From Candidatus Limicola stercorigallinarum (GTDB lineage Bacteria; Actinomycetota; Coriobacteriia; Coriobacteriales; Coriobacteriaceae): a stretch of 64,000 bases of DNA. The DNA is taken from contig DVID01000047.1 in NCBI GenBank assembly GCA_018711625.1, positions 1-64,000 on the forward strand, given 5' to 3'. Shown piece after piece: positions 44,835-52,314 of the stretch. A program made the translations under genes and the position numbers. The notes beneath the pieces were generated by a model. That model was not told where the DNA came from and did not search any database. It worked only from the letters and a program-made list of their open reading frames with translations. How positions within the stretch are numbered: position 1 is the stretch's first letter; every line of letters starts with the position of its first letter.

Positions 44835-44847
44835 TGAAACGCTTTCA
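44835..44847. promoter_or_regulatory. LacI/CcpA-like palindrome upstream of gap
   Basis: TGAAACGCTTTCA is an inverted repeat TGAAA-CGC-TTTCA, close to catabolite-responsive (cre) sites but one base shorter at the centre. It lies in the AT-rich 269-base gap before gap. A -10-like TATATT is at 44905-44910 with only a poor -35. The gap also holds a near-palindrome TTAAATCGTTTTAA around 44800. Control of gap by a LacI-family regulator is inferred. Confidence 0.35.
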
Positions 44848-44981
44848 TGCAAAGCCTTTACTCAAAAAATCTGCGTTGACGTGATTGAGATTCTTAAAAA
44901 CAGGTATATTTGACGAGTGGTTAGTTTGTGGGCTTTGACGGCAGACGCTCGTCTGCGGGAGCCTAACGAAAGGAGACACAT

Positions 44982-46007
44982 ATGGCAGTTAAGGTTGCTA
45001 TCAACGGCTTCGGCCGCATTGGCCGTCTGGCATTCCGTCAGATGTTCGGTCATGAGGGCTCCGAGATCGTTGCTATCAACGACCTCACCTCTCCGGACAT
45101 GCTTGCCTACTTGCTGAAGTATGACTCCACGCAGGGCAACTACTCCCGCGATCACGAGATTGTCGCCGGCGAGAGCTCCATCACCGTCGATGGCAAGGAG
45201 ATCACCATTTACAAGGAGGCCGACGCCAGCAACCTCCCGTGGGGCGAGCTCGGTGTTGACGTTGTGCTCGAGTGCACCGGCTTCTACACCTCCAAGGCCA
45301 AGGCCCAGGCTCACATCGACGCTGGCGCCAAGAAGGTCGTCATCTCCGCTCCGGCTGGCAACGACCTGCCCACCATCGTTTACAACGTTAACCATGAGAC
45401 GCTGACGGCTGACGACAACATCATCTCTGCCGCTTCCTGCACCACCAACTGCCTCGCCCCGATGGCCAAGGGTCTGAACGACTTCGCCCCCATCGTGTCC
45501 GGCATCATGACCACCATTCACGCCTGGACTGGCGACCAGATGCCGCTCGACGGCCCGCAGCGCAAGGGCAACAAGCGCCGCAGCCGCGCTTGCGCCATCA
45601 ACATCGTCCCCAACAGCACTGGTGCTGCTAAGGCTATCGGCCTCGTGCTCCCCGAGCTCAACGGCAAGCTCATCGGTGCCGCTCAGCGCGTCCCGACCCC
45701 GACCGGCTCGCTCACCAACCTCTACGCTGTGGTTGACAAGAAGGTCACCGTTGACGAGGTCAACGCCGCTATGAAGGCCTACGCCGCCACCATTCCGGAC
45801 ACCTTCGCTTACAACGAGGACGACATCGTCTCCACCGACATCATCGGCGAGACCCATGGCTCGATCTTCGATGCTACGCAGACCATGTGCTCCGATCTGG
45901 GCAACGGCCAGACCCTCGTGCAGGTTGTTTCTTGGTACGACAACGAGAACTCCTACACCTCCCAGATGGTCCGCACCATCAAGTACTTCGAGAAGTTCGT
46001 TGCCTAA
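44982..46007 (+). CDS. gap: Glyceraldehyde-3-phosphate dehydrogenase, type I
   Basis: Gap oxidises glyceraldehyde-3-phosphate to 1,3-bisphosphoglycerate with NAD+. The 341-residue protein has the Rossmann motif [14 protein letters not shown] at the start, the catalytic Cys153 in [15 protein letters not shown], and the substrate region [31 protein letters not shown] split by no break. The C-terminal [16 protein letters not shown] is standard. The codon use is strongly biased to C-ending codons, as expected for a highly expressed gene. It starts at ATG 44982 with a strong AAAGGAGA site and ends in a terminator, so it is a separate transcript from pgk. Confidence 0.97.
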   Translation: MAVKVAINGFGRIGRLAFRQMFGHEGSEIVAINDLTSPDMLAYLLKYDSTQGNYSRDHEIVAGESSITVDGKEITIYKEADASNLPWGELGVDVVLECTGFYTSKAKAQAHIDAGAKKVVISAPAGNDLPTIVYNVNHETLTADDNIISAASCTTNCLAPMAKGLNDFAPIVSGIMTTIHAWTGDQMPLDGPQRKGNKRRSRACAINIVPNSTGAAKAIGLVLPELNGKLIGAAQRVPTPTGSLTNLYAVVDKKVTVDEVNAAMKAYAATIPDTFAYNEDDIVSTDIIGETHGSIFDATQTMCSDLGNGQTLVQVVSWYDNENSYTSQMVRTIKYFEKFVA

Positions 46008-46046
46008 GTTGATGCAGGGCGAACGCACTCGATAAGCGTCTTTGTG

Positions 46047-46088
46047 GGCGCGGCCGCTCGGGCACATCGCCCCGCGTCCGCGCCTTTT
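46047..46088 (+). terminator. Terminator of gap
   Basis: A long GC stem (GGCGCGGCCGCTCGGG with CCCCGCGTCCGCGCC, some mismatches) is followed by TTTTTG. It separates gap from the pgk-tpiA-gpmI transcript. Confidence 0.75.
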
Positions 46089-46213
46089 TGTTGGCGCTTG
46101 GCCGAGCGCTCGGGACAAGCGGGCATACAGCCGCCTTGTCCATCCACTTTGGTACCATCGCCGGCTGGACTGCTGGTCGGCGTGATCAACATATAGAGGA
46201 AAGGTAGATGTAC

Positions 46214-47410
46214 ATGGCTTTCACCAAGAAAACCGTTCGCGACATCGATGTCGACGGCAAGCGTGTTTTGATGCGTGTCGATTTTAACGTGCCGCTGAAG
46301 GACGGCGTCGTGACCGACGACACCCGCGTCAAGGCCGCCATCCCCACCATTCAGTACCTCAAAGAGCACAACGCCAAGATCATCCTCATGAGCCACCTTG
46401 GCCGCCCCAAGGGCGACGGCCCCGAGCCGGCGCTCTCCTTGAAGCCGGCCGCTGACAAGCTTGCCGAGCTCACGGGTTACGAGGTCAAGTTTGTTGACGA
46501 CACCTATGGCGAGAAGGCCGCCGAGGCTGTGGCCGCTCTTGAGCCGGGCGACATCCTGGTGCTCGAGAACGTGCGTTTTGACAAGCGCGAGAAGAAGAAC
46601 GACCCCGAGATTGCCAAGACCCTGGCTTCTTACGGTGACATTTTCGTGCTCGACGCCTTTGGCACCGCGCACCGCGCTCAGGGCTCTGTGGTGGGCCCTG
46701 CCGAGTACCTGCCTGCGGTCGCTGGCTTCCTGCTGGAGAAGGAGGTCGACACCCTGACCTCGATCTTCGCCGAGCCTGAGCGTCCCTTCGTAGCTATCGT
46801 GGGTGGCTCCAAGGTGTCCTCGAAGATTGGCGTGCTCGATCACCTCATCGACTCTGCCGATACCCTCATCATCGGTGGCGGCATGGCCTACACCTTCTTC
46901 CTGGCTCAGGGTTACTCGGTGGGTAACTCCCTGAAGGAAGAGGACTGGGTTGAGCGCGCGGCCGAGATGCTCAAGAAGGCCGAGGAGAAGGGTGTCAAGA
47001 TCCTGCTCCCGATCGACAACCGTGTTGCCGACCACTTCGGCGAGGACGCGGTGCCCGAGGTTGTTGCCTCCGACGCTATCCCCGATGACCGCGAGGGCAT
47101 GGATATTGGTCCTGAGACCGAGAAGCTCTACGCTGAGGCTATCGCTGGTGCCAAGACCGTCTTCTGGAATGGCCCCATGGGCGTCTTCGAGTTTGATAAC
47201 TTCGCGCATGGCACCCAGGCCGTGGCCGAGGCTGTTGCTGCCAACGAGGACTGCACCTCGATCATCGGCGGCGGCGACTCTGTAGCAGCTGTGAACAAGT
47301 TCAACCTGGCCGATAAGATGTCCTGGATCTCCACGGGTGGCGGCGCCTCCATGGAGCTTGTCGAGGGCAAGGCCCTTCCCGGAGTGGAGGCTCTCAATGA
47401 CGCAGAGTAA
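46214..47410 (+). CDS. pgk: Phosphoglycerate kinase
   Basis: Pgk makes ATP from 1,3-bisphosphoglycerate. The 398-residue product contains [58 protein letters not shown] and the C-terminal [22 protein letters not shown], all canonical. The frame also opens at ATG 46208, but the GAGGAAAGG site fits the ATG at 46214 better; the choice is uncertain by two residues. It overlaps tpiA by 14 bases, so the two are translationally coupled. Confidence 0.96.
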   Translation: MAFTKKTVRDIDVDGKRVLMRVDFNVPLKDGVVTDDTRVKAAIPTIQYLKEHNAKIILMSHLGRPKGDGPEPALSLKPAADKLAELTGYEVKFVDDTYGEKAAEAVAALEPGDILVLENVRFDKREKKNDPEIAKTLASYGDIFVLDAFGTAHRAQGSVVGPAEYLPAVAGFLLEKEVDTLTSIFAEPERPFVAIVGGSKVSSKIGVLDHLIDSADTLIIGGGMAYTFFLAQGYSVGNSLKEEDWVERAAEMLKKAEEKGVKILLPIDNRVADHFGEDAVPEVVASDAIPDDREGMDIGPETEKLYAEAIAGAKTVFWNGPMGVFEFDNFAHGTQAVAEAVAANEDCTSIIGGGDSVAAVNKFNLADKMSWISTGGGASMELVEGKALPGVEALNDAE

Positions 47411-48167
47411 GCGCACCCGCCTTATTGCGGGCAACTGGAAGATGAACAACGACGTCCCGGCTGCCAAGGAGCTTGCCGAGGCGCTGGTGGAAGCTGTTCC
47501 GGCGAACGATTCCGTTGAGGTTGTTATCTGCCCGCCTGCTATCGATCTTGCTTGCACCTCGCATAAGATCGCCGACTCTGTCATCAAGCTTGGTGGCCAG
47601 AACGTGTACTGGGAGGCTTCGGGCGCATACACCGGCGAGATTTCGTGCGACATGCTGAAGTCTGTGAACGCCGAGTACTGCATCATCGGCCACTCCGAGC
47701 GTCGTGACTACTTCCACGAGACCGACGAGGACGTCAACAAGAAGGCTAAGGCCCTCATGGCAGCCGGCATTGTGCCCATCAGCTGCTGTGGCGAGTCGCT
47801 CGAGGTGCGCGAGGCCGGCGAGCACGTTGCCTTTGTGGTCGATCAGATCAAGAAGGACACCGAGGGCCTCGAGATCACCGATCCTTCCAAGTACGTTATT
47901 GCCTACGAGCCCATTTGGGCTATCGGCACCGGCAAGACCGCCACGGCTGATGACGCTCAGGAGGTCTGTGGCGCCATTCGTGCCACGCTCACCGAGATCT
48001 TTGGTGACAAGACCGCTCAGGGCATCCGCATTCTGTACGGCGGCTCCGCTAAGCCCGAGAACATCGCCGGCTTCCTTGAGAAGGAAGACGTTGACGGTGC
48101 GCTCGTGGGCGGCGCTTCGCTCAAGGCCGATAGCTTCGCTGCTATGGTTGAAAAGGCGGCCGAGTAA
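47397..48167 (+). CDS. tpiA: Triosephosphate isomerase
   Basis: TpiA interconverts dihydroxyacetone phosphate and glyceraldehyde-3-phosphate. The 256-residue barrel has the catalytic Lys in IAGNWKMN (after the KRTRL lead), the catalytic His in CIIGHSERR, the Glu in [16 protein letters not shown], and the phosphate-binding [11 protein letters not shown]. It begins at ATG 47397 inside the end of pgk (14-base overlap). Its stop shares one base with the gpmI start. The order pgk-tpiA is the usual actinobacterial one. Confidence 0.97.
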   Translation: MTQSKRTRLIAGNWKMNNDVPAAKELAEALVEAVPANDSVEVVICPPAIDLACTSHKIADSVIKLGGQNVYWEASGAYTGEISCDMLKSVNAEYCIIGHSERRDYFHETDEDVNKKAKALMAAGIVPISCCGESLEVREAGEHVAFVVDQIKKDTEGLEITDPSKYVIAYEPIWAIGTGKTATADDAQEVCGAIRATLTEIFGDKTAQGIRILYGGSAKPENIAGFLEKEDVDGALVGGASLKADSFAAMVEKAAE

Positions 48168-49732
48168 TGGCAGAGAACAAGCGTCATCTTCCGGCGCTCC
48201 TGGTGATTATGGACGGCTTTGGCCTTGCGCCTGCGGGCGATAACAATGCCGTCTACAAGGCCAAGAAGCCCTATCTCGACGAGCTGTGGGAGACCTATCC
48301 TCACACCACGCTTGGTGCATCGGGCGAGGACGTGGGTCTTCCTGCGGGCCAGATGGGCAACTCTGAGGTGGGCCACCTCAACATTGGTGCCGGCCGCATT
48401 GTGTTCCAGGAGCTCAGCCGTATCAACAACGCCATCCTCGATGGTTCTATCGAGGAGAACCCGGCACTGGTGCAGGCCATGGACGACGTTGCCAAGTCGG
48501 GCGCAACCCTGCACCTGCTGGGCCTCGTTTCCCCGGGCGGCGTGCACTCCATGCAGCGCCATGGCGAGAACCTTGCCGCGATTGCCGCCATTCATGGCGT
48601 GAAGCATATTCGCTTCCACTGCTTCATGGACGGCCGCGATGTTGACCCGCACTCTGGTGCCGGCTACATTCAGACGCTCAAGGACAACCTTGAGGCGCTT
48701 TCGCAGTATGCCGAGGTTGACGCGCGTATTGCTACGGTTTCTGGCCGTTACTGGGCTATGGACCGCGATAACCGCTGGGAGCGTGTTGAGCGCGCCTACG
48801 ACGTGGTCACCATGCCGGCGGAAACCGATACCGACCCTGTTCAGGGCGTTGAGGCCTACTACAAGAAGGACGAGCGTGGCGATGAGTTCATCGAGCCGTT
48901 TGCGTGCCACAATGAGGGCGTGCGCGACGGCGACGCGATGGTCTTCTTCAACTTCCGTCCCGACCGTGCTCGCGAGATGACGCGTGCCTTCACCGAGGAG
49001 GACTTCGACGGCTTTGAGCGCAAGGTGGCGCCTAAGCTTTCGCACTTCATCACTATGACGGAGTACGACGAGACGTTTAAGAACGTGGAAGTGGCCTTCC
49101 CGAAGACCTTCCCCGAGAACGTGCTGGCCGATGTTATTGCGCAGAACGGCTTGAAGCAGCTGCATACCGCCGAGACCGAGAAGTACGCTCATGTGACGTT
49201 CTTCCTGAACGGCGGCGTGGAGGAGCCTAAGGAGGGGGAGCAGCGCGTGCTCGTTCCTTCGCCGAAGGTTGCCACCTACGACCTGCAGCCCGAGATGTCT
49301 GAGCCCGAGGTCACCGAGAAGCTCGTGGCTGCCATTGAGGCCGACGCTGCGGACTTCTACATTGTGAACTACGCAAACTGCGACATGGTTGGCCACACGG
49401 GTGTCTTCGATGCTGCCGTCAAGGCCGTTGAGGCCGTGGACGACGGTCTTTCGAAGGTCATTCCGGCGATTCTTGCCAAGGGTGGCTTTGCGCTTATCAC
49501 GGCTGACCACGGCAATGCCGACCACATGTACGATGAGGATGCCGACGGTGAGAAGCATCCCTTCACCGCGCACACCACCAACCGTGTGCCGTTCATTGTG
49601 GTGGATCCTGCCGCCAAGCTCACGGGCATTGAGGACGGGCGTCTCTCTGACATCGCGCCCACGATGCTCACGCTGGCAGGCCTTGAGCCTTCGGCCGAGA
49701 TGACCGGCCGCATCCTCGCTACCGAGGAGTAA
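48167..49732 (+). CDS. gpmI: Phosphoglycerate mutase, cofactor-independent
   Basis: GpmI converts 3-phosphoglycerate to 2-phosphoglycerate using two metal ions and a phosphoserine intermediate. The 521-residue protein has VIMDGFGLAPAGDNNAV, the nucleophilic Ser in QMGNSEVGHLNIGAGR, CFMDGRDVDPHSG, NFRPDRAREMT, and the metal ligands in NYANCDMVGHTG and LITADHGNADHM. It is longer than the phosphoglycerate mutases of many actinobacteria, which use the cofactor-dependent GpmA type. The ATG at 48167 overlaps the tpiA stop by one base. A terminator follows closely. Confidence 0.96.
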   Translation: MAENKRHLPALLVIMDGFGLAPAGDNNAVYKAKKPYLDELWETYPHTTLGASGEDVGLPAGQMGNSEVGHLNIGAGRIVFQELSRINNAILDGSIEENPALVQAMDDVAKSGATLHLLGLVSPGGVHSMQRHGENLAAIAAIHGVKHIRFHCFMDGRDVDPHSGAGYIQTLKDNLEALSQYAEVDARIATVSGRYWAMDRDNRWERVERAYDVVTMPAETDTDPVQGVEAYYKKDERGDEFIEPFACHNEGVRDGDAMVFFNFRPDRAREMTRAFTEEDFDGFERKVAPKLSHFITMTEYDETFKNVEVAFPKTFPENVLADVIAQNGLKQLHTAETEKYAHVTFFLNGGVEEPKEGEQRVLVPSPKVATYDLQPEMSEPEVTEKLVAAIEADAADFYIVNYANCDMVGHTGVFDAAVKAVEAVDDGLSKVIPAILAKGGFALITADHGNADHMYDEDADGEKHPFTAHTTNRVPFIVVDPAAKLTGIEDGRLSDIAPTMLTLAGLEPSAEMTGRILATEE

Positions 49733-49749
49733 TCCAGCTCATTTTGGAA

Positions 49750-49785
49750 GGGCCGCCGCAGCCACCAGGTTGCGGCGGCCCTTTT
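49750..49785 (+). terminator. Terminator of the pgk-tpiA-gpmI operon
   Basis: GGGCCGCCGCA and TGCGGCGGCCC form a perfect 11-bp stem with a 10-base loop, followed by TTTTG, 17 bases after the gpmI stop. A REP-type palindrome follows immediately. Confidence 0.9.
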
Positions 49786-49789
49786 GTGT

Positions 49790-49876
49790 GGGTCAGTTGG
49801 GGACGTGTTCCATCTGACCCATTTTTGGGAGAAAATGGTTCAGATAGGTCAGATGGAACACGTCCCCAAATGACCC
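49790..49876. repeat. REP pair in inverted orientation (BIME-like), upstream of RAYT
   Basis: A 31-base REP unit at 49790-49820 has stem arms GGGTCAG and CTGACCC with an inner TGGGGA..TTCCA part. A reverse copy is at 49847-49876. Together they make a bipartite palindrome. The same unit recurs at 50750, 51433 and (reverse) 51498. The remaining bases to the RAYT start contain a ribosome site GGGAGGAG and no other clear feature. Confidence 0.9.
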
Positions 49877-50007
49877 ATTTCGCTCGCAGGCTGGATATTG
49901 TCACTGACCGAAGTGTGGGGCATATGTACCAGTCGGTGTCCTAAGATACAACAACCCTCTTCCGCTGCCGTCTCTAGCTGCACCATTTTCGGGGGAGGAG
50001 TGCGTTT

Positions 50008-50802
50008 ATGCCAAGATTGCCTCGCCAGTATTCGGAATCTGGGTTTTACCACGTTATGTTGCGAGGAAATGGCAAGCAGATTATCTTTGAGGACGACGCC
50101 GACCGTCGGTTCTTTTTAAAGCTTCTTCGGGAGAAAACCGAGGCGGATGGTGTGGCGATTATCGCGTGGTGCCTCATGAGCAATCACGTCCATCTGTTGA
50201 TCGATGACCCAAAGGGGTCGATCAGCCACGTGATGCATGCGATTTCAACAGCGTATGCACGCCACTTCAACGACAAGACTGGTCATCTCGGCGCGGTATT
50301 CCAAGGCCGGTTTACGAGTGTTCCCATAGCGGACGACAACCAGCTTTTACAGGCACTCCGGTACATTCACGAAAATCCGGCTAAAGCGGGAGTGGCCGCC
50401 GTAAGCGAATACCCGTGGAGCAGCTATGGAGAATATCGGGGGCGTCCAGGGATTGCAAACACAGAAATGGTGCTTGATATGGTTGGTGGAACGAACGGCT
50501 TTCTGCGCTTTTGCAACGATGGTCAATTCGGGTCATATTACTTTAGGTCGACGAGTCGGGCTTCCGATGAAGATGCGCTCGAGGTGCTGCGCTGCACGCT
50601 GGGAGGCATAGAGCCTGTAGATATCAAAAAGATGCCAAAGGAGCAAAGAAATCGCGCGCTTCAATCGCTCCGGGCAGCTGGTCTCACGGTGAAGCAGATG
50701 CAGCGGCTCACGGGCATTGGGCACAACACCATCTCTCGCGTAACAAAAGGGGTCAGTTGGGGACGTGTTCCATCTGACCCATTTGAGGAAGGGTGCAAAT
50801 GA
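50008..50802 (+). CDS. REP-associated tyrosine transposase (RAYT, Y1-type)
   Basis: The 264-residue protein has the Y1/HUH transposase domain of IS200/IS605 TnpA relatives. It starts MPRLPRQYSESGFYHVMLRGN. The HUH pair is His60 and His62 in SNHVHLLIDDP, and the likely nucleophile is Tyr119 in LQALRYIHENPAKAG. A C-terminal helix-turn-helix (LTVKQMQRLTGIGHNTISRV) is typical of RAYTs. These enzymes bind and cut REP hairpins and spread them. Here REP copies lie before, at the end of, and after the gene. The last 17 residues (GVSWGRVPSDPFEEGCK) come from a REP copy read in frame. Its stop overlaps the start of the HAD gene by four bases (ATGA). No IS ends were seen. Confidence 0.92.
   Translation: MPRLPRQYSESGFYHVMLRGNGKQIIFEDDADRRFFLKLLREKTEADGVAIIAWCLMSNHVHLLIDDPKGSISHVMHAISTAYARHFNDKTGHLGAVFQGRFTSVPIADDNQLLQALRYIHENPAKAGVAAVSEYPWSSYGEYRGRPGIANTEMVLDMVGGTNGFLRFCNDGQFGSYYFRSTSRASDEDALEVLRCTLGGIEPVDIKKMPKEQRNRALQSLRAAGLTVKQMQRLTGIGHNTISRVTKGVSWGRVPSDPFEEGCK
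50750..50780 (+). repeat. Single REP unit inside the end of the RAYT gene
   Basis: This copy, with the same GGGTCAG..CTGACCC arms as the unit at 49790, is a direct copy of that unit. It encodes the last part of the RAYT protein and lies 19 bases before the HAD start codon, so it would place a hairpin near the HAD ribosome site. Confidence 0.9.
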
Positions 50803-51425
50803 ACTGGATTGTGTTCTTTGATATCGATGGCACGCTAACACGCGGGGTGACGTCGGGGGCGTATCTTGCGAGGTTACTCGGGCATGAGCGGACAATGAAA
50901 GAGGCGGAGGAAGCCTACGCGCGGGGCGAACTCGATAACAACGAGGTATGCCGCATTGATGCGGCGGGCTATGCAGGGCGCACCACAGCGGAGCTCTTCG
51001 GCATGCTTGAAGGCATGCCGCTTGTCGATGGGGTCGCCCAAGCAGTCGAGGCCATCCATACCGCCGGCGGGGAAGCGCATATCGCGTCGTTAGCGTGGGA
51101 TGTGGTAGGGGCGTACCTATGCGAGCGGTACGGATTCGACGGATTTGTTGGATCGAAGCTCGAGATGAAGGATGGTGTATACACGGGCGAAGTTTCCTGC
51201 GCGCTCGAAGCCGGGGACAAATGCGCCTATGCGCGCGAACTCTGTGTGACACTGGGTATCGACCTAGCGGAATGCGTTGCGATTGGGGACAGTCGCTCAG
51301 ACATTCAGCTCTTTGAGCTGGTGGGGACCTCGATTGCCTTCAACGCGACCGAGGAAGCGAGGCGCGTTGCGACGCACGTCTATTGCGGAGCAGATATCGC
51401 CGATGCCCTTGCCCTGGCGCGGTGA
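50799..51425 (+). CDS. HAD-superfamily phosphatase, SerB-like
   Basis: The 208-residue cytosolic protein is a haloacid dehalogenase-type phosphatase. Motif I is FFDIDGTLT (nucleophile Asp, residues 6-14 region), motif II is in HIASLAWDVVG, the conserved Lys lies in EAGDKCAYARELC, and motif III is GDSRSDIQLFELVG. An all-helical cap of the SerB/CicA type sits between motifs I and II (RTMKEAEEAYARGELDNNEVCRI). The substrate is unknown. The ATG at 50799 overlaps the RAYT stop; a GTG at 50793 also in frame is less likely. REP units lie on both sides, so the gene is enclosed by the RAYT repeat system. Confidence 0.85.
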   Translation: MNWIVFFDIDGTLTRGVTSGAYLARLLGHERTMKEAEEAYARGELDNNEVCRIDAAGYAGRTTAELFGMLEGMPLVDGVAQAVEAIHTAGGEAHIASLAWDVVGAYLCERYGFDGFVGSKLEMKDGVYTGEVSCALEAGDKCAYARELCVTLGIDLAECVAIGDSRSDIQLFELVGTSIAFNATEEARRVATHVYCGADIADALALAR

Positions 51426-51432
51426 AGCATGT

Positions 51433-51528
51433 GGGTCAGTTGGGGACGTGTTCCATCTGACCCATCTGACCCATCTGACCCATTAGCTTCCTAAAATGGG
51501 TCAGATGGAACACGTCCCCAACTGACCT
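51433..51528. repeat. Second REP pair (BIME-like) with a 9-base tandem repeat
   Basis: A direct REP unit (51433-51463) and a reverse unit (51498-51528) enclose a stretch where CATCTGACC occurs three times in tandem (51454-51480). The tandem copies extend the arm of the left REP. It starts seven bases after the HAD stop and lies 68 bases before secG. Confidence 0.9.
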
Positions 51529-51596
51529 GCAACGGGGAGGGGAGAGTGTGGTAGCATACGTAAGGTTATTGCAAGATACTGAAGGAGTCTCTACAT

Positions 51597-51851
51597 ATGG
51601 GTCCGTTCCAGATCATCCTCTTCATCGTGTGGGCGCTTTCCACCATCGCGCTCGTGGCGCTCGTGCTCATGCACTCGGGCAAGGGCACCGGCGTGTCCGA
51701 CATGATTGCCAGCTCGCTCTATAACGCATCTGCTGCGACCGGCATCATGGAGCAGAACCTTGATCGGCTTACGGTGATCGTTGCCGTGGTGTTCGCTGCC
51801 TGCATCGTGCTTGCCATGTTCTTCTTCCCCCAGGGAATCGTCGGCATCTAA
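51597..51851 (+). CDS. secG: Preprotein translocase subunit SecG
   Basis: SecG is the small membrane subunit of the SecYEG channel. The 84-residue product has two hydrophobic helices (about 3-24 and 57-80) joined by a short loop with HSGKGTGVSDMIASS, which fits SecG. In actinobacteria secG normally follows tpiA; here gpmI, the RAYT locus and the HAD gene lie between. The ATG at 51597 follows GAAGGAG. Confidence 0.93.
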   Translation: MGPFQIILFIVWALSTIALVALVLMHSGKGTGVSDMIASSLYNASAATGIMEQNLDRLTVIVAVVFAACIVLAMFFFPQGIVGI

Positions 51852-51883
51852 GCCATCAAAACAAGCCTAATATCGGCGTTTCC

Positions 51884-51911
51884 GGCCGCCCGCATCGCGA
51901 GCGGCCATTTT
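51884..51911 (+). terminator. Terminator of secG
   Basis: GGCCGC and GCGGCC arms around an 11-base loop are followed by ATTTTG, 33 bases after the secG stop. Confidence 0.75.
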
Positions 51912-52314
51912 GCGTTACAGGCGAGAAGGCAGAAACGCATCTGGCAAACATGCGCGCCCGCGCAGCAAACCCTCACGCGTCAATGTTGCTTAACTGTAAA
52001 CAAACCGTACGGATTGTGTTAATCATCTTTTAACGTTGGCGCGAGCGAGTGCGAGCGCCCCGATCACTCTCTCAAAAGAACAGCAGCATAGGTGGCATAT
52101 ATGCATAACGGCTATCGTTTGCCATGGAATCACTGTCGCGCCATAAAGAAAAATGCGGACTTTACTCAAAAAAGAACGCTTTAGTACGGTCAAGTTGGGT
52201 TAAGGTAGTACCCAACGTTGCCACGGCTGCGTCACTCAGCCTTGATGTTGGTCGGTGCATCGTCGCGTGGGCGGATCCAATGGTCCGCACAGGTTCTGTA
52301 TTAAGGAGGATGGA
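51912..52314 (+). promoter_or_regulatory. 403-base leader region before oppA
   Basis: No gene is apparent. The part from 51990 to 52180 is AT-rich and should hold the oppA promoter, but no convincing -35/-10 pair was found. It contains a CCGTACGG palindrome near 52006-52013, an inverted repeat GTTGGGT (52194-52200) with ACCCAAC (52210-52216), and a 14-mer CTTTACTCAAAAAA (52160-52173) that also occurs upstream of gap (44856-44869). The region ends in a strong AAGGAGGA site. Confidence 0.4.

Noticed and set aside
49744-49944. 66-codon open frame after gpmI
   Set aside because: It covers the operon terminator and the REP pair; the peptide VSWGRVPSDPF is a translated REP, not a gene.
50008-50802. 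Complete IS200/IS605 insertion sequence
   Set aside because: No TnpB and no defined left and right IS ends were seen; the C-terminal helix-turn-helix and surrounding REP units fit a RAYT.
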